Below are positions 16,367 through 25,100 of a stretch of DNA of 49,203 nucleotides, piece after piece. The DNA lies in contig JAEDEB010000009.1 of assembly GCA_016293535.1 (NCBI GenBank), positions 1 to 49,203 of the forward strand, written 5' to 3'. Each line of letters starts with the position of its first letter. Positions within the stretch are counted from its first letter, which is position 1. The notes beneath the pieces are model-generated. The model ran no database searches. It was not told where the DNA came from and worked only from the letters and a program-made list of their open reading frames with translations. The stretch comes from Bacteroidales bacterium. GTDB lineage: Bacteria > Bacteroidota > Bacteroidia > Bacteroidales > UBA932. Position numbers and translations under genes: made by a program.

Positions 16367-16630
16367 TTATTTCTTCCTGTTTTTCGAGATGTAGTCGGCC
16401 ATCGAAGCCACAGACTTGAATATTGCCTTGCCCTCTGCCGGGTTCGCCAGCTTGATGCCGTACTGCTTTTCCATCAGCATTATGAGTTCGAGGGCATCGA
16501 TGGAGTCGAGTCCGAGTCCGTCGCCGAAAAGAGGGGCGTCGGTGTCTATTTCCTCCGGGGCCATCCCCTCGAGGTTCAGGGCCTCTATGATCTGGGCCTT
16601 CAGAGTGTTTACGAGTTCTTCCATAATCAT
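16367..16630 (-). CDS. Acyl carrier protein
   Basis: The protein has 87 aa (85 if the second ATG at 16624 is used). The phosphopantetheine attachment site is DGLGLDSIDAL. The protein is acidic and helical as expected of an ACP and carries the polyketide chain in the cytosol. It is placed between two KS genes. The MIM start offers two ATGs two codons apart. Confidence 0.92.
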   Translation of the reverse strand: MIMEELVNTLKAQIIEALNLEGMAPEEIDTDAPLFGDGLGLDSIDALELIMLMEKQYGIKLANPAEGKAIFKSVASMADYISKNRKK

Positions 16631-16654
16631 TTGTTGTATTATATCATTTCATTG

Positions 16655-18406
16655 TCAGTCAGACAGTTCCACCAGCGAGAGGTCGGCCTCGAAGCTGTCG
16701 TCGTCCCTGCATTCGAGCCATCCGCATATCAGGGAGCGGGTCACCCCGTCGCCGAAGGCCTCGCGGACTATTTTCTCCATCAGGGCTTCATCCCTGGAGC
16801 CGAGTACATAGCAGGAGCTTTCGCCCCTGAGTCCGTTCCTGATTGCAAGTTCTCCCGTGACCACGTTCGCCAGGGTATAGACGAACAGGGACGGACTCGG
16901 AAACCACTCGTCGGTCCTTGCCGTGGCCTCGAAGTGCCTGTCGTTGCAGAGAGGACCGCTATGGGTGAATATTATCACGCCCATGTCCTCACGGAAAGTA
17001 TCGCCCCCGCTGACCCGCGGATCCTGCGCGGAGGCATCCTCGGCCGCACTCTGCTTCCTTGCCGCCAGAAGCCTCTCCGCCGCTATGAACCCGGCCTTGC
17101 ACAGGCTGTCCATCTTATAGAATTTCGGCCAGTTCCCCACCTCGCTCCTGTAAGCTTCGGAAAGGGAGGTATCTTTGCTGTCCAATCTCACTCTCGCCAC
17201 TGATTTCAGCCTCGTCGGGCGGTCTTCACTACTGTCCGGCAGGGATGAATCTGCACGGCAGCTGTCTTCTGGGGAAGCTTCATTCAGACGGAAAAGCACA
17301 GCCGCATTGCAACCCCCGAATCCGGAAAGGAGCTTGATGAAGGACTTTCTGTCAGTCTCCCTGTTTTCCGCACTCACGGATACAGGCCTGCTTGTCCCTC
17401 CCTTGCAGAAACCCTTTGTAGCCAGTATCCTGCCGTCTTCGCACGCCCGCATCGATATTATCGACTCGAGCACGCCGGCAGCGCCCATGGTGTGTCCGTA
17501 CACCCCCTTCAGGGCATTCACCGGCACATCGCCCAGACCTGCACGTTCCAGGGCTATGGACTCCATCTCGTCATTGTACGCCGTAGCCGTGCCATGGACG
17601 TTCACGAAGGCCAGGTCCTCCTTGCGGACGTCTTTCAAAACCTGACGCAGACAGTTGAAACTGCCCTCTCCCGTTCTCGACGGCCCGGAAATATGGTTGG
17701 CGTCATTGCGGACCGCGCCGCCCACAACTTCCCAGAACTCTCCATCCCGGGCGTTTGCCGCACCGAGCACCAGAGTGGCGGCCGCCTCCCCGGCATTGAG
17801 CCCGCAACGTTCGCTGTCGAAAGGTCTGCACGGGCTGTCCGAGAGGGCCTTGAGGCTCAGGAAGCCTGAAATTATGAACCTGGACTGGACTTCAGCCCCG
17901 ACGACCACTACATTGTCGAAACTGCCGTCGCCTATCATCCTGGAGGCCTGGACAATGGCCGCGGCGCCGGAGATGCACGCATCCGAAACCACGATTACGG
18001 GGTTGGGATTACGGAAATATGCACCCAGCCTGGCTGCGGAAGCTGATGGAAGGGTCTCGTCGTCGGGAACGGTTCCCAGTTCCTCTATGTCGCCCTTGAT
18101 CGTGGAGAGCAGGAAGGCCGTCCTGTCCGACGCCGGATCCACTCCGCTGCCCTCAAGCGCCATCACGGCCGAAAGCAGGGCCACCGTATCGAAGAAACAG
18201 AGGTTTCCGGGAAGGCCCCGGCGGGAGGCTTCGGCCCTCAGTTCGTCCCTGTCCATCAGAGAGGCGGCAAAAGGCTGGGGCACACCGAAGCAACCCTCGT
18301 GCCTGCGAACTCCGCTGCAGCCTGCAAGCACGGCTTCATAGTTCTCCCGGGAACCTAAACCCAGAGGAGACACTATGCTGTCCGATATGACCTTGGTTCT
18401 TCTCAT
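16655..18406 (-). CDS. Beta-ketoacyl-ACP synthase with an extra C-terminal KS-like domain
   Basis: The protein has 583 aa. Residues 1-375 form a KS with Cys144 (VVSDACISGAAA), His271 (VNVHGTATAYND), Lys300 and His305 (LKGVYGHTMGAAG). After a Ser/Asp-rich linker (about 376-420), residues 420-583 form a second domain with FTHSGPLCNDRHFEAT and FPSPSLFVYTLANVVTGELAIR. This domain looks like a Cys-less half ketosynthase and may act as a built-in chain-length or gating partner. It probably performs the first or an alternative extension step. The stop lies 24 bp before the ACP gene, and the start overlaps the dehydratase stop (ATGA). Confidence 0.88.
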   Translation of the reverse strand: MRRTKVISDSIVSPLGLGSRENYEAVLAGCSGVRRHEGCFGVPQPFAASLMDRDELRAEASRRGLPGNLCFFDTVALLSAVMALEGSGVDPASDRTAFLLSTIKGDIEELGTVPDDETLPSASAARLGAYFRNPNPVIVVSDACISGAAAIVQASRMIGDGSFDNVVVVGAEVQSRFIISGFLSLKALSDSPCRPFDSERCGLNAGEAAATLVLGAANARDGEFWEVVGGAVRNDANHISGPSRTGEGSFNCLRQVLKDVRKEDLAFVNVHGTATAYNDEMESIALERAGLGDVPVNALKGVYGHTMGAAGVLESIISMRACEDGRILATKGFCKGGTSRPVSVSAENRETDRKSFIKLLSGFGGCNAAVLFRLNEASPEDSCRADSSLPDSSEDRPTRLKSVARVRLDSKDTSLSEAYRSEVGNWPKFYKMDSLCKAGFIAAERLLAARKQSAAEDASAQDPRVSGGDTFREDMGVIIFTHSGPLCNDRHFEATARTDEWFPSPSLFVYTLANVVTGELAIRNGLRGESSCYVLGSRDEALMEKIVREAFGDGVTRSLICGWLECRDDDSFEADLSLVELSD

Positions 18407-18825
18407 TGCAGCTCTACCGTTTTCAGCGAAGCCTCGGCAACGGGAAGGTCGCCGCTCCTGACGATGACATTGACCATCGATATTCCGAATATCTCCTGGA
18501 CCAGACTGACCGTCGTGACCAGGACTTCCCCTACCGCCGGCCTGCGGTATATCTTCAGATTCCGTATGGAACCAATGAAGCCTATGCGAACGTCCAGTCC
18601 GCGGATATATTTGTTGATATAACCTACCCGCGCGGCGCTCGACTGGGCCATATGTTCGACAAGGCCGCTTTCAAGCATAGTCCCGTCCTCCACGAAAAGA
18701 CAGTCCGCGCTCACCCTGTATTCGGTGAGCGTGTCCACTTCCCCGTAGCTGAGCAGCCTGTCCACGAAACGGAAAGGAAGCTGCTGAGGCAGAATCTCCG
18801 CTATGTCTATGTCGGTAATCTTCAT
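18403..18825 (-). CDS. Hotdog-fold acyl-ACP dehydratase (ApeP/FabZ-like)
   Basis: The protein has 140 aa. It opens with EILPQQLPFRFVDRLL, typical of FabZ-like proteins, and has GLVEHMAQSSAARVG in the central helix with a Glu at the FabZ catalytic position. The usual HFPGxP His segment is replaced by VEDGTMLESG, so the catalytic His is not at its usual place. Similar pairs of unequal dehydratases occur in aryl-polyene loci, so it may partner with the gene at 13122-13499, which keeps His but has lost Glu. This complementarity is an inference. Confidence 0.8.
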   Translation of the reverse strand: MKITDIDIAEILPQQLPFRFVDRLLSYGEVDTLTEYRVSADCLFVEDGTMLESGLVEHMAQSSAARVGYINKYIRGLDVRIGFIGSIRNLKIYRRPAVGEVLVTTVSLVQEIFGISMVNVIVRSGDLPVAEASLKTVELQ

Positions 18826-18829
18826 CTAT

Positions 18830-19726
18830 TCACTTATCCGTTTCCCAAAACTCGAAAAAGTTGAACCACTGCGCAGGGTATCTTCCGAGCACTTCCCCGA
18901 GGGCCCGGGCATAGGCCGAGGCCATGGCTGACGTACTCTCATCCGCACTTCCCTCCTCCGGGAAGGGGATTTCCTTCATGATTATCCTGTATCTCCTCGC
19001 ACTTTCCTTCATCACGAAAGTCGCCACCGCGGGGACTCCCCTCTTCACTGCGATGGCGAAGGGACCGAGCGGGAAAGCGGCCGGAGCTCCGAGCAGCTCG
19101 GCACGGAGCGATTTCGACGAACCGAATATCCTGTCGCCGGGCATGCTGACTATGTCCCCGTTCACAAGAGCGCTGCTGACGGTGAAGATGTGGGACATGT
19201 CCGAGGACATGGGAACCATCGTAATTCCATTGCGGACGAACATTTCACCCCTGTTCTTCATCACCGTTTCCGTCTCTCCGCCGAATACGAGTGCATACAG
19301 ACGGCGACGTCCCGGGGTCAGGGAATAGCCTGCCAGTTCGTAGTTCCCCACATGCGAACTCAGCATCAGGAAACCTCCTTCACCCCCGCAGAGCCTTTCA
19401 AACGCCTCGGTGCCCTCCTTTTCCATGCGGAAAGTCTTCCCCGCATAGCTGGCAAACCTGTCGAGTATGATCTGGCCGAATCTGAAATGATTGGCATAGA
19501 CCATGATGAAGGACCTGAGCGGCCCGAAGCCGTGGCGCCGGCGGAAATAGTGGTAGCTGGCGAGGTATCCCTTGTGCCCGAAGAGCATATAGAAGGGAAT
19601 CACCAGCGCCATCACCGCATACAGCACCTCCAGCGGCAGTATCCTGTACATCACTATCAGGCTGCGCTGCATCCAGGCTGTACCTCCGGTGGTGCCTTTC
19701 CAGTGCCTGTGTTCCAGATACGCCAC
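18830..19726 (-). CDS. LpxL/HtrB-like acyltransferase
   Basis: The protein has 298 aa of the lipid-A acyltransferase family, with SSHVGNYELAG giving the HX4E motif, a hydrophobic N-terminal helix (about 25-50) that anchors it to the inner membrane, and GDRIFG and PLGPFAIA downstream. It starts with GTG at 19726, directly after the TAG stop of the ACP gene. The segment KGTTGGTAWMQR before the first internal ATG fits the family N-terminus, which supports the GTG. In this operon the acyl donor is probably the ACP-bound aryl polyene and the acceptor a lipid or sugar. Ordinary lipid A acylation is less likely given the context. Confidence 0.85.
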   Translation of the reverse strand: MAYLEHRHWKGTTGGTAWMQRSLIVMYRILPLEVLYAVMALVIPFYMLFGHKGYLASYHYFRRRHGFGPLRSFIMVYANHFRFGQIILDRFASYAGKTFRMEKEGTEAFERLCGGEGGFLMLSSHVGNYELAGYSLTPGRRRLYALVFGGETETVMKNRGEMFVRNGITMVPMSSDMSHIFTVSSALVNGDIVSMPGDRIFGSSKSLRAELLGAPAAFPLGPFAIAVKRGVPAVATFVMKESARRYRIIMKEIPFPEEGSADESTSAMASAYARALGEVLGRYPAQWFNFFEFWETDK

Positions 19727-19969
19727 CTAAGAGAGCTTTTCCGCAATGAAAGAACAGAACTGGCCGAATGTCTTCACCAGCTTGAAATCCTCATTCTTCA
19801 TCCTTACTCCGAACTTCTTGTCCACGAGGACTACCACATCCACGACTTCGAGGCTGTCGATTCCCATATCCTCCTTAAGGCGGGCATCGTCATATATCCT
19901 GCTCTCGTCAATCTCAAGCTCGTCGATGAGAAACTCCTTCACTGTCTCCCTGATTTCATTGATCTCCAT
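19727..19969 (-). CDS. Acyl carrier protein (second copy)
   Basis: The protein has 80 aa with the attachment site DMGIDSLEVVDVVVLVDKK. It is clearly distinct from the other ACP in the operon (DSLE versus DSID) and more acidic, so the two probably serve different enzymes. Its stop touches the GTG start of the acyltransferase, suggesting that this ACP feeds that enzyme. Confidence 0.92.
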   Translation of the reverse strand: MEINEIRETVKEFLIDELEIDESRIYDDARLKEDMGIDSLEVVDVVVLVDKKFGVRMKNEDFKLVKTFGQFCSFIAEKLS

Positions 19970-20012
19970 AAATGTTCAGTAAAATAATAGGTTTTATACT
20001 CTTGTCTGTATT

Positions 20013-21113
20013 TCAGTCCTTCCTGCACACCATTATGCTGTGACCGCCCGGACCGAGATTGTCGTGGACGGCTTCGACCCTGAGTCCGGCCTTTTCCGCG
20101 AGGGCCCTCATATCGTCGGAATGGTACATCTTGCTGTTCCCGTTGGCCAGGGCCGTGAAATAGAGGCTTGTCAGAGTAAGGCAGAGAGCCGCAGTCTCGA
20201 ACTTCTGCCTGTCCCAGAAGGTCTCCATTATGCAGAGCCTTGTCTGAGGTCCCATCGAAGCGGCGGCGCGGCTGAGTATGCTCACTATCTCCTCCTCCCC
20301 GAAACAGTCGAGGAACTGGCTCATCCAGATGACGTCATACTGTCTGTCCGCAGGAAACGGAACTGTCCGGTCCAGGAGGTTCATCCCGTAGGCCCGTATC
20401 CTGTCCGCACCTTCGCGGCCCCTCACGTTCTCCTCCATCATCGCTATCTGCTGGGGCAGATCCACCACTGTCACCTGTACCTCAGGATCATAGGCGACGC
20501 AGCGCAAGGCCCATTTGCCCGTATTTCCCCCTACATCCAGAAGATTCTCCACCTTGTGCGAGAAGACGGTGCGAAGGGCATTGTCGAAGGAATGGTCGGA
20601 GTAGTAGTGGTCAAAGCCGAACCAGCTCTTCTGGACCTGTGGAGGCAGCTGGGAAAGCCCCTCGTAGATGGTAGGCCAGTTCCCGAAATGCTCAAGTCCG
20701 GCCGGACGCCCTTCCAGCAGGGATTCCTCCAGTCTGAACCAGCCCTCATAGTTGACATCGTGGTTGAAGTCCATATTGACCCTCGTCATGGGGTTGTTCA
20801 GCAGGAACCAGCCCGTCTTCGAAAGGGTGAAGCGGTCGGTGTCCTTGTCCAAGAGCACCGTTCCTATGGACAGGGAGGCCTCGAGGAGCACCTTGACCGC
20901 GTAAGCGGAGAGCCCGGTCGCAGAGGACAGCTGGTCCATTGTCATACCTTCGTCGCTGTCCCTGAGCAGGTCCAGCAGCCCGAACTTGACCATAAGGCGG
21001 CTTGCCTGGAATATGGCCGGTCCGAAGGCTATGAACTCCGCGAGCCTCTGGGCCTGTGCGGCGCTCAGATGCTCCCGTGTATATGCATTCTCAAGTGATG
21101 GTGACAGGTTCAT
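20013..21113 (-). CDS. SAM-dependent O-methyltransferase (dimerisation domain plus class I fold)
   Basis: The protein has 366 aa. An N-terminal winged-helix-like dimerisation domain (about 20-100, GLSAYAVKVLLEASLSIG) is followed by a class I methyltransferase with motif I LLDVGGNTGKWALR, then VTVVDLPQQI and a post-motif DVIWMSQFLDCF. This layout is that of plant/CrtF-type O-methyltransferases, so methylation of a phenolic hydroxyl on the aryl head is likely. The ATG at 21113 is chosen because it lies four bases after the YfhO stop. A 43-bp gap to the ACP gene is the longest inside the operon. Confidence 0.85.
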   Translation of the reverse strand: MNLSPSLENAYTREHLSAAQAQRLAEFIAFGPAIFQASRLMVKFGLLDLLRDSDEGMTMDQLSSATGLSAYAVKVLLEASLSIGTVLLDKDTDRFTLSKTGWFLLNNPMTRVNMDFNHDVNYEGWFRLEESLLEGRPAGLEHFGNWPTIYEGLSQLPPQVQKSWFGFDHYYSDHSFDNALRTVFSHKVENLLDVGGNTGKWALRCVAYDPEVQVTVVDLPQQIAMMEENVRGREGADRIRAYGMNLLDRTVPFPADRQYDVIWMSQFLDCFGEEEIVSILSRAAASMGPQTRLCIMETFWDRQKFETAALCLTLTSLYFTALANGNSKMYHSDDMRALAEKAGLRVEAVHDNLGPGGHSIMVCRKD

Positions 21114-21117
21114 GGCT

Positions 21118-23718
21118 CTATTTGGTAACTTTTTGAATATTGTCCGGATTGTTCCGGCGGCAGCTCGAAGCAATCTGCAGGGCAAGGGAAAGCGCCAGCA
21201 GCGCCAACAGCAGTGATGATGCCGCCGTCGACACGGCGGCTCCGGTCCTGTAGGAGCGCGGTTCGAAACGCATCACTATCTCGCCCTCTCCGGCAGGAAT
21301 GACAGCAGCGCGCAGAACCCAGTCGGCGCGGAAAAGCTCCACCTGCGGGGATACCCATCCGGGATAATATATCTCACTGAATACGGCCAGCCTCTCCCTG
21401 CGCGTGCTGTAGGCATAGCGCAGTTCATTGGGCGCATAGCTGACGAGCCTGATGTCGTCAGTGTCGGGCCCTTCGGGAGCGGGCGACGGGATGAAATCAG
21501 GGCTCTCGCGCACTATCGCCGTTGCCGAGAGGTCCACAGAGCCCAGCAGGGCTATCTCCTCATCCGCGGAGCCGACGGTCGCAACGCTGTCCACGAACCA
21601 GCAGTTGCCCATCCTGTATGGATTCTCCACGGGCATCAGGTCGTCCTGGAGTATGACATACTTGGTGTTGAGCATATTCAGGACAGGGGTTTCCGGGAAG
21701 TTCTCTGCGACCCCCGAGATGGTCTGGACTTTCCGCGCCACCTTGTCTATGGAGGACATTTCGCGGCTTATGTACCTCTCGATGAGATCCTGATAACGCT
21801 GCATCTTGGCCGGGCTGTAGCCGCCTATGCACTTGTGCCAGTAGGAAGGATGGGAGTCGTTGAAGGTGTTCACGCTCATATCGAGCACCCTGTAGTCAAG
21901 CTCGGTGTCATCCAGTATGAACTCATCCACCGGACGCTTGTCAAACTGGCTGGAGAAATCCTTCGGAGTCACGAAATGTTCCCCGTTGAGGTATCTCTTG
22001 CCTATGGCTCCGAGGTCGAGAAGGACGAGCAGGCAGCAGGCCAGCCCGAGCATTTTCACCCTTCCTTCGCGCGCCTTTTCCTTCCCGGTGAGAAGGGCTG
22101 CGGCGGCGATGGCTGCAAATGCGCTTATGAAGAGGAAGGAACGGAGTGCATCGGAACGAAGAAGAGCCCTGCGGTCAGCCATTATCGGATCAATCAGCGG
22201 TTCCGGCAGTATGGAGGCATCGGAAGGGGACGAGAATGAACCGGCCAGACCCGGAACAAGCACGCACAACAGACAGAAACCTGCCGTGAGAAGGTAAGAT
22301 ATGCCTCCGCATTTGAGAATTTCACGAGTGCGGTACTTTCCCCTGCATATCCTGTCGAGAACCACGAAGCCCAGCAGGGGCACACTGACCTGGAGTACGG
22401 TCAGGGCCATGGATACGGTCCTGAACTTGTTGTACATAGGAAGTATGTCGAAGGCAAGGCGGGTGAACCACATCGCGTGGCTGCCCCATGCCAGAAGCAC
22501 GGCAAAGACGGTCGCCGCGAGCAGCCACCATTTCTCCCTGCCCCTGAAGAGCAGAAGTCCGAGCACGAAAAGGAATATCGGAATGGCGCCCAGGTACATC
22601 GGACCGGCGGTGAATGGCTGCGGACCCCAGTAGAGCGGAAGGGCTGAGAGCATATCCTTGAGAGCCTTGCCCCTGTACCCGTATTTCTTGAGTACCTTGG
22701 CTGTTTCGGAGTCCTCCGACAGTCTGCCGGCCGATACTCCGCCGTTGAAATTGGCGACAAGGAGATTCGGCATCTCGTTTATGCCGTAGGACCATGCAGT
22801 CGCATAATCCAGCTCCAGACCCTTCGATTTTTCCCTGTCCGACCCGGAGGCGTCCTTGCTGAGTTCGGAGCCACCGCGCATCGTATGCTTGGAATATTCC
22901 CAGGTCGGGATGAGTTTGTTGGCGTTGGTGGCTATTCCTACCGTTCCCACGACCAGCAGCAGAGCCGATGCGATGAAAAAGCGGACAGCCCTTGTCCTGA
23001 GGAGGGTCCGGTCCATGAGCATGGACACGAATTCAGTGATGGCGTACAGGAATACGCATACGGCGAGATACCAGGTTATCTGGGGATGGTTGGCCTTTAT
23101 CTGGAAACTCAGGGCGAGGGCGAAGAGGACGCTGCCGAGCACGGTTCTGCGGAACCAGACGGACCTCCACAGGCTTTTCCCTTCGTCCTTGAGGTCCATG
23201 GCAGAGCGGTAGGTGAATATCAGGCCGGCAAGCACCCATGGGAAGAAGGCTATGGCCTGCATCTTTGTGTTGTGGCCCACCTGTATTATCTGGAAATTGT
23301 AAGAACAGAAGGCCACGGCTATCGCCCCGCCCACTGCCAAAAGCTTGTCCACTCCCATCGAGAGCATAAGGAGAAAAGCTCCGAGAAGGGTGATGAAAAT
23401 ATACGTTGCCGGCCTCTTTCCGAGGAGGAGAAACTTGTACAGGGGGTTTGTGAGGTCACCCTCGAATTTGTCGTACATCGCCGTCGAAGGCATTCCTCCG
23501 AACATCGAATTCGTCCAGTAGGTCGGGTCGTCGGGATGTGCCTCGTTGTGCTGGCTTATCTCGTGGGTCATACCCTTCCATCCCGATATGTCGGACTGGT
23601 TCACAATCTTGCCCCCGAGCACCTGAGGCACGAAGCCGTACGAGAGCACGAGGAAAAGAAAGGCTATGCCCAGGCAGACGAGCACGTTCCTGAGTCTGTC
23701 ATTGATCTGCTTTGCCAT
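21118..23718 (-). CDS. YfhO-family multi-pass membrane protein
   Basis: The protein has 866 aa with a dozen or more hydrophobic segments and a soluble C-terminal region (about 590-840) before a last helix. The opening loop carries SDISGWKGMTHEI and TNSMFGGMPSTAMY, typical of Bacteroidetes YfhO proteins. The family resembles GT-C glycosyltransferases, and Gram-positive members glycosylate cell-surface polymers using lipid-linked sugars; no activity is established for this form. Its first 20 bp overlap the end of the GT4 gene. Confidence 0.82.
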   Translation of the reverse strand: MAKQINDRLRNVLVCLGIAFLFLVLSYGFVPQVLGGKIVNQSDISGWKGMTHEISQHNEAHPDDPTYWTNSMFGGMPSTAMYDKFEGDLTNPLYKFLLLGKRPATYIFITLLGAFLLMLSMGVDKLLAVGGAIAVAFCSYNFQIIQVGHNTKMQAIAFFPWVLAGLIFTYRSAMDLKDEGKSLWRSVWFRRTVLGSVLFALALSFQIKANHPQITWYLAVCVFLYAITEFVSMLMDRTLLRTRAVRFFIASALLLVVGTVGIATNANKLIPTWEYSKHTMRGGSELSKDASGSDREKSKGLELDYATAWSYGINEMPNLLVANFNGGVSAGRLSEDSETAKVLKKYGYRGKALKDMLSALPLYWGPQPFTAGPMYLGAIPIFLFVLGLLLFRGREKWWLLAATVFAVLLAWGSHAMWFTRLAFDILPMYNKFRTVSMALTVLQVSVPLLGFVVLDRICRGKYRTREILKCGGISYLLTAGFCLLCVLVPGLAGSFSSPSDASILPEPLIDPIMADRRALLRSDALRSFLFISAFAAIAAAALLTGKEKAREGRVKMLGLACCLLVLLDLGAIGKRYLNGEHFVTPKDFSSQFDKRPVDEFILDDTELDYRVLDMSVNTFNDSHPSYWHKCIGGYSPAKMQRYQDLIERYISREMSSIDKVARKVQTISGVAENFPETPVLNMLNTKYVILQDDLMPVENPYRMGNCWFVDSVATVGSADEEIALLGSVDLSATAIVRESPDFIPSPAPEGPDTDDIRLVSYAPNELRYAYSTRRERLAVFSEIYYPGWVSPQVELFRADWVLRAAVIPAGEGEIVMRFEPRSYRTGAAVSTAASSLLLALLALSLALQIASSCRRNNPDNIQKVTK

Positions 23719-25030
23719 TGTTCTTTCCTGTTACGGTATCGAGGAGCTCTGCCATTCTCCGGGCAAGCTCCCTGCGGGAATATGCGGAAATGTCCTTCCC
23801 GCAATAGAGGCTCCTTCCTTCCCTGAAAGCCTTCCACTGTCTGTCCACGAAATCCCTGAGACCTTCCCTGTCTTCCCAGTCAAAGGTCTCCCCTGCCGAA
23901 GTGTCGGACAGTATCGCAGCCATTGCGCCGTCGCTCTGGCCAATTCCGAGAACCGGTCTGCGGGCTGCGAGATACTCGAAAAGCTTGCCCGGGAGCACCG
24001 CCCTGTATTCCGGTTCCTTCCTCAGGGGCAGAAGGAGCACGGTGGCGGAACACTGCTCTGCAACGGCCTCCCCGTGAGGCAGGTAACCCCTGTCCTCCAG
24101 ATTGGCACCGAGACCCGCCCTGCGTATGGACTCCCTTATCTCCTCATCCGTTCTTCCGGCAAGGCGTATGCGCAGGCTTTCCGCGAACTCCTTGTCTGAG
24201 GCAGCCTTTTCTGCAAGCACTTCCCAGAGAATCTCGGGATTCCCGTCCGAGGCGAAGAGACCCGTATGGGTGAGGTTGAAGAAACTTCTTTCCCCGGGAA
24301 TGTCCTGTACCTGAGGGAAGTCTGCCACGTCATAGCCGTTGGTGATCAGTTCGACCCGAGTGTCCGTCATAGTCCGGAACTCATCCCGGACAAGAGGTGA
24401 CACTGCAACCACGACATCGGCTCCGTCAAGCACCTTCTTCTCGAGTTTTCTGTGTATGCGCTCTGACAGGGATGTGAGGCCAAGGTGCTTGAAATAGAAC
24501 ATCCTGGTCCACGGATCCCTGAAATCGGCAACCCACGGCAAGCCCGTCGCGCGTGAGAGCCCAAGGGCGATAAGGTGCATGGAATGCGGCGGCCCCGTGC
24601 TGATGATGACATCCACCGGATGGACCTTGAGATACTTCTTGAGAAAACGTACCGACGGGCCTATCCAGAAGCAGCGCGGGTCGGGAATGAAGCAATTGCC
24701 CCGTACGAACATAGTGAGCCTTTTGCCCAAGCTCATGTTGCGGGAATTGATAGGGTTGACCTCAGCCGCAGCCTTTCCTCTCCGCCTTCCGAGCAGACGC
24801 CTGTATATGCCGTAAGGCTCGAATATCTTCCTTCGGACCACCTCCACATCCTGCGGGATTTCCGCTGCGAGGCTTTCGTCGACTGCCGTCATCTCCGGAT
24901 TCAGTGGAGTATATATGACTGGCTGCCATCCTTCAGAAGACAGATATTTGCTGAATTTCACCCAACGCTGGACCCCCGATCCTCCTGTCGGCGGCCAATA
25001 GTATGATATTATGAGGACTCGTCCGGACAT
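23699..25030 (-). CDS. GT4-type glycosyltransferase
   Basis: The protein has 443 aa and a GT-B fold. It starts MSGRVLIISYYWPPTGGSGVQR, typical of Wbu/Wcf-like GT4 enzymes, with VADFRDPW and, in the C-terminal half, LPGKLFEYLAARRPVLGIG for nucleotide-sugar binding. It transfers a sugar from a nucleotide donor on the cytoplasmic side. The frame extends to 25198, but the -7 box and the mutS promoter lie there, so the ATG at 25030 is used. It heads the long minus-strand run and overlaps yfhO by 20 bp. Confidence 0.85.
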   Translation of the reverse strand: MSGRVLIISYYWPPTGGSGVQRWVKFSKYLSSEGWQPVIYTPLNPEMTAVDESLAAEIPQDVEVVRRKIFEPYGIYRRLLGRRRGKAAAEVNPINSRNMSLGKRLTMFVRGNCFIPDPRCFWIGPSVRFLKKYLKVHPVDVIISTGPPHSMHLIALGLSRATGLPWVADFRDPWTRMFYFKHLGLTSLSERIHRKLEKKVLDGADVVVAVSPLVRDEFRTMTDTRVELITNGYDVADFPQVQDIPGERSFFNLTHTGLFASDGNPEILWEVLAEKAASDKEFAESLRIRLAGRTDEEIRESIRRAGLGANLEDRGYLPHGEAVAEQCSATVLLLPLRKEPEYRAVLPGKLFEYLAARRPVLGIGQSDGAMAAILSDTSAGETFDWEDREGLRDFVDRQWKAFREGRSLYCGKDISAYSRRELARRMAELLDTVTGKNNGKADQ

Positions 25031-25038
25031 AATGGCTT

Positions 25039-25046
25039 CAAAGATA
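25039..25046 (-). promoter_or_regulatory. -7 box (TATCTTTG) heading the polyene-side operon
   Basis: The complement reads TATCTTTG and ends only eight bases before the ATG at 25030, so the transcript would have almost no leader. Confidence 0.45.
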
Positions 25047-25070
25047 CAAATTATATTACACAAATTTCCG

Positions 25071-25078
25071 TAAATTTG
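25071..25078 (+). promoter_or_regulatory. -7 box (TAAATTTG) for mutS
   Basis: TAAATTTG matches TAnnTTTG and lies 22 bases before the mutS ATG at 25101. It is divergent to the box at 25039-25046. Confidence 0.5.
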
Positions 25079-25100
25079 CCCGGCACTACGGCCCCGCAAT

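Noticed and set aside
8749..21113. Classical flexirubin (dialkylresorcinol ester) cluster
   Set aside because: No DarA- or DarB-like gene is present, so only the aryl-polyene half is supported.
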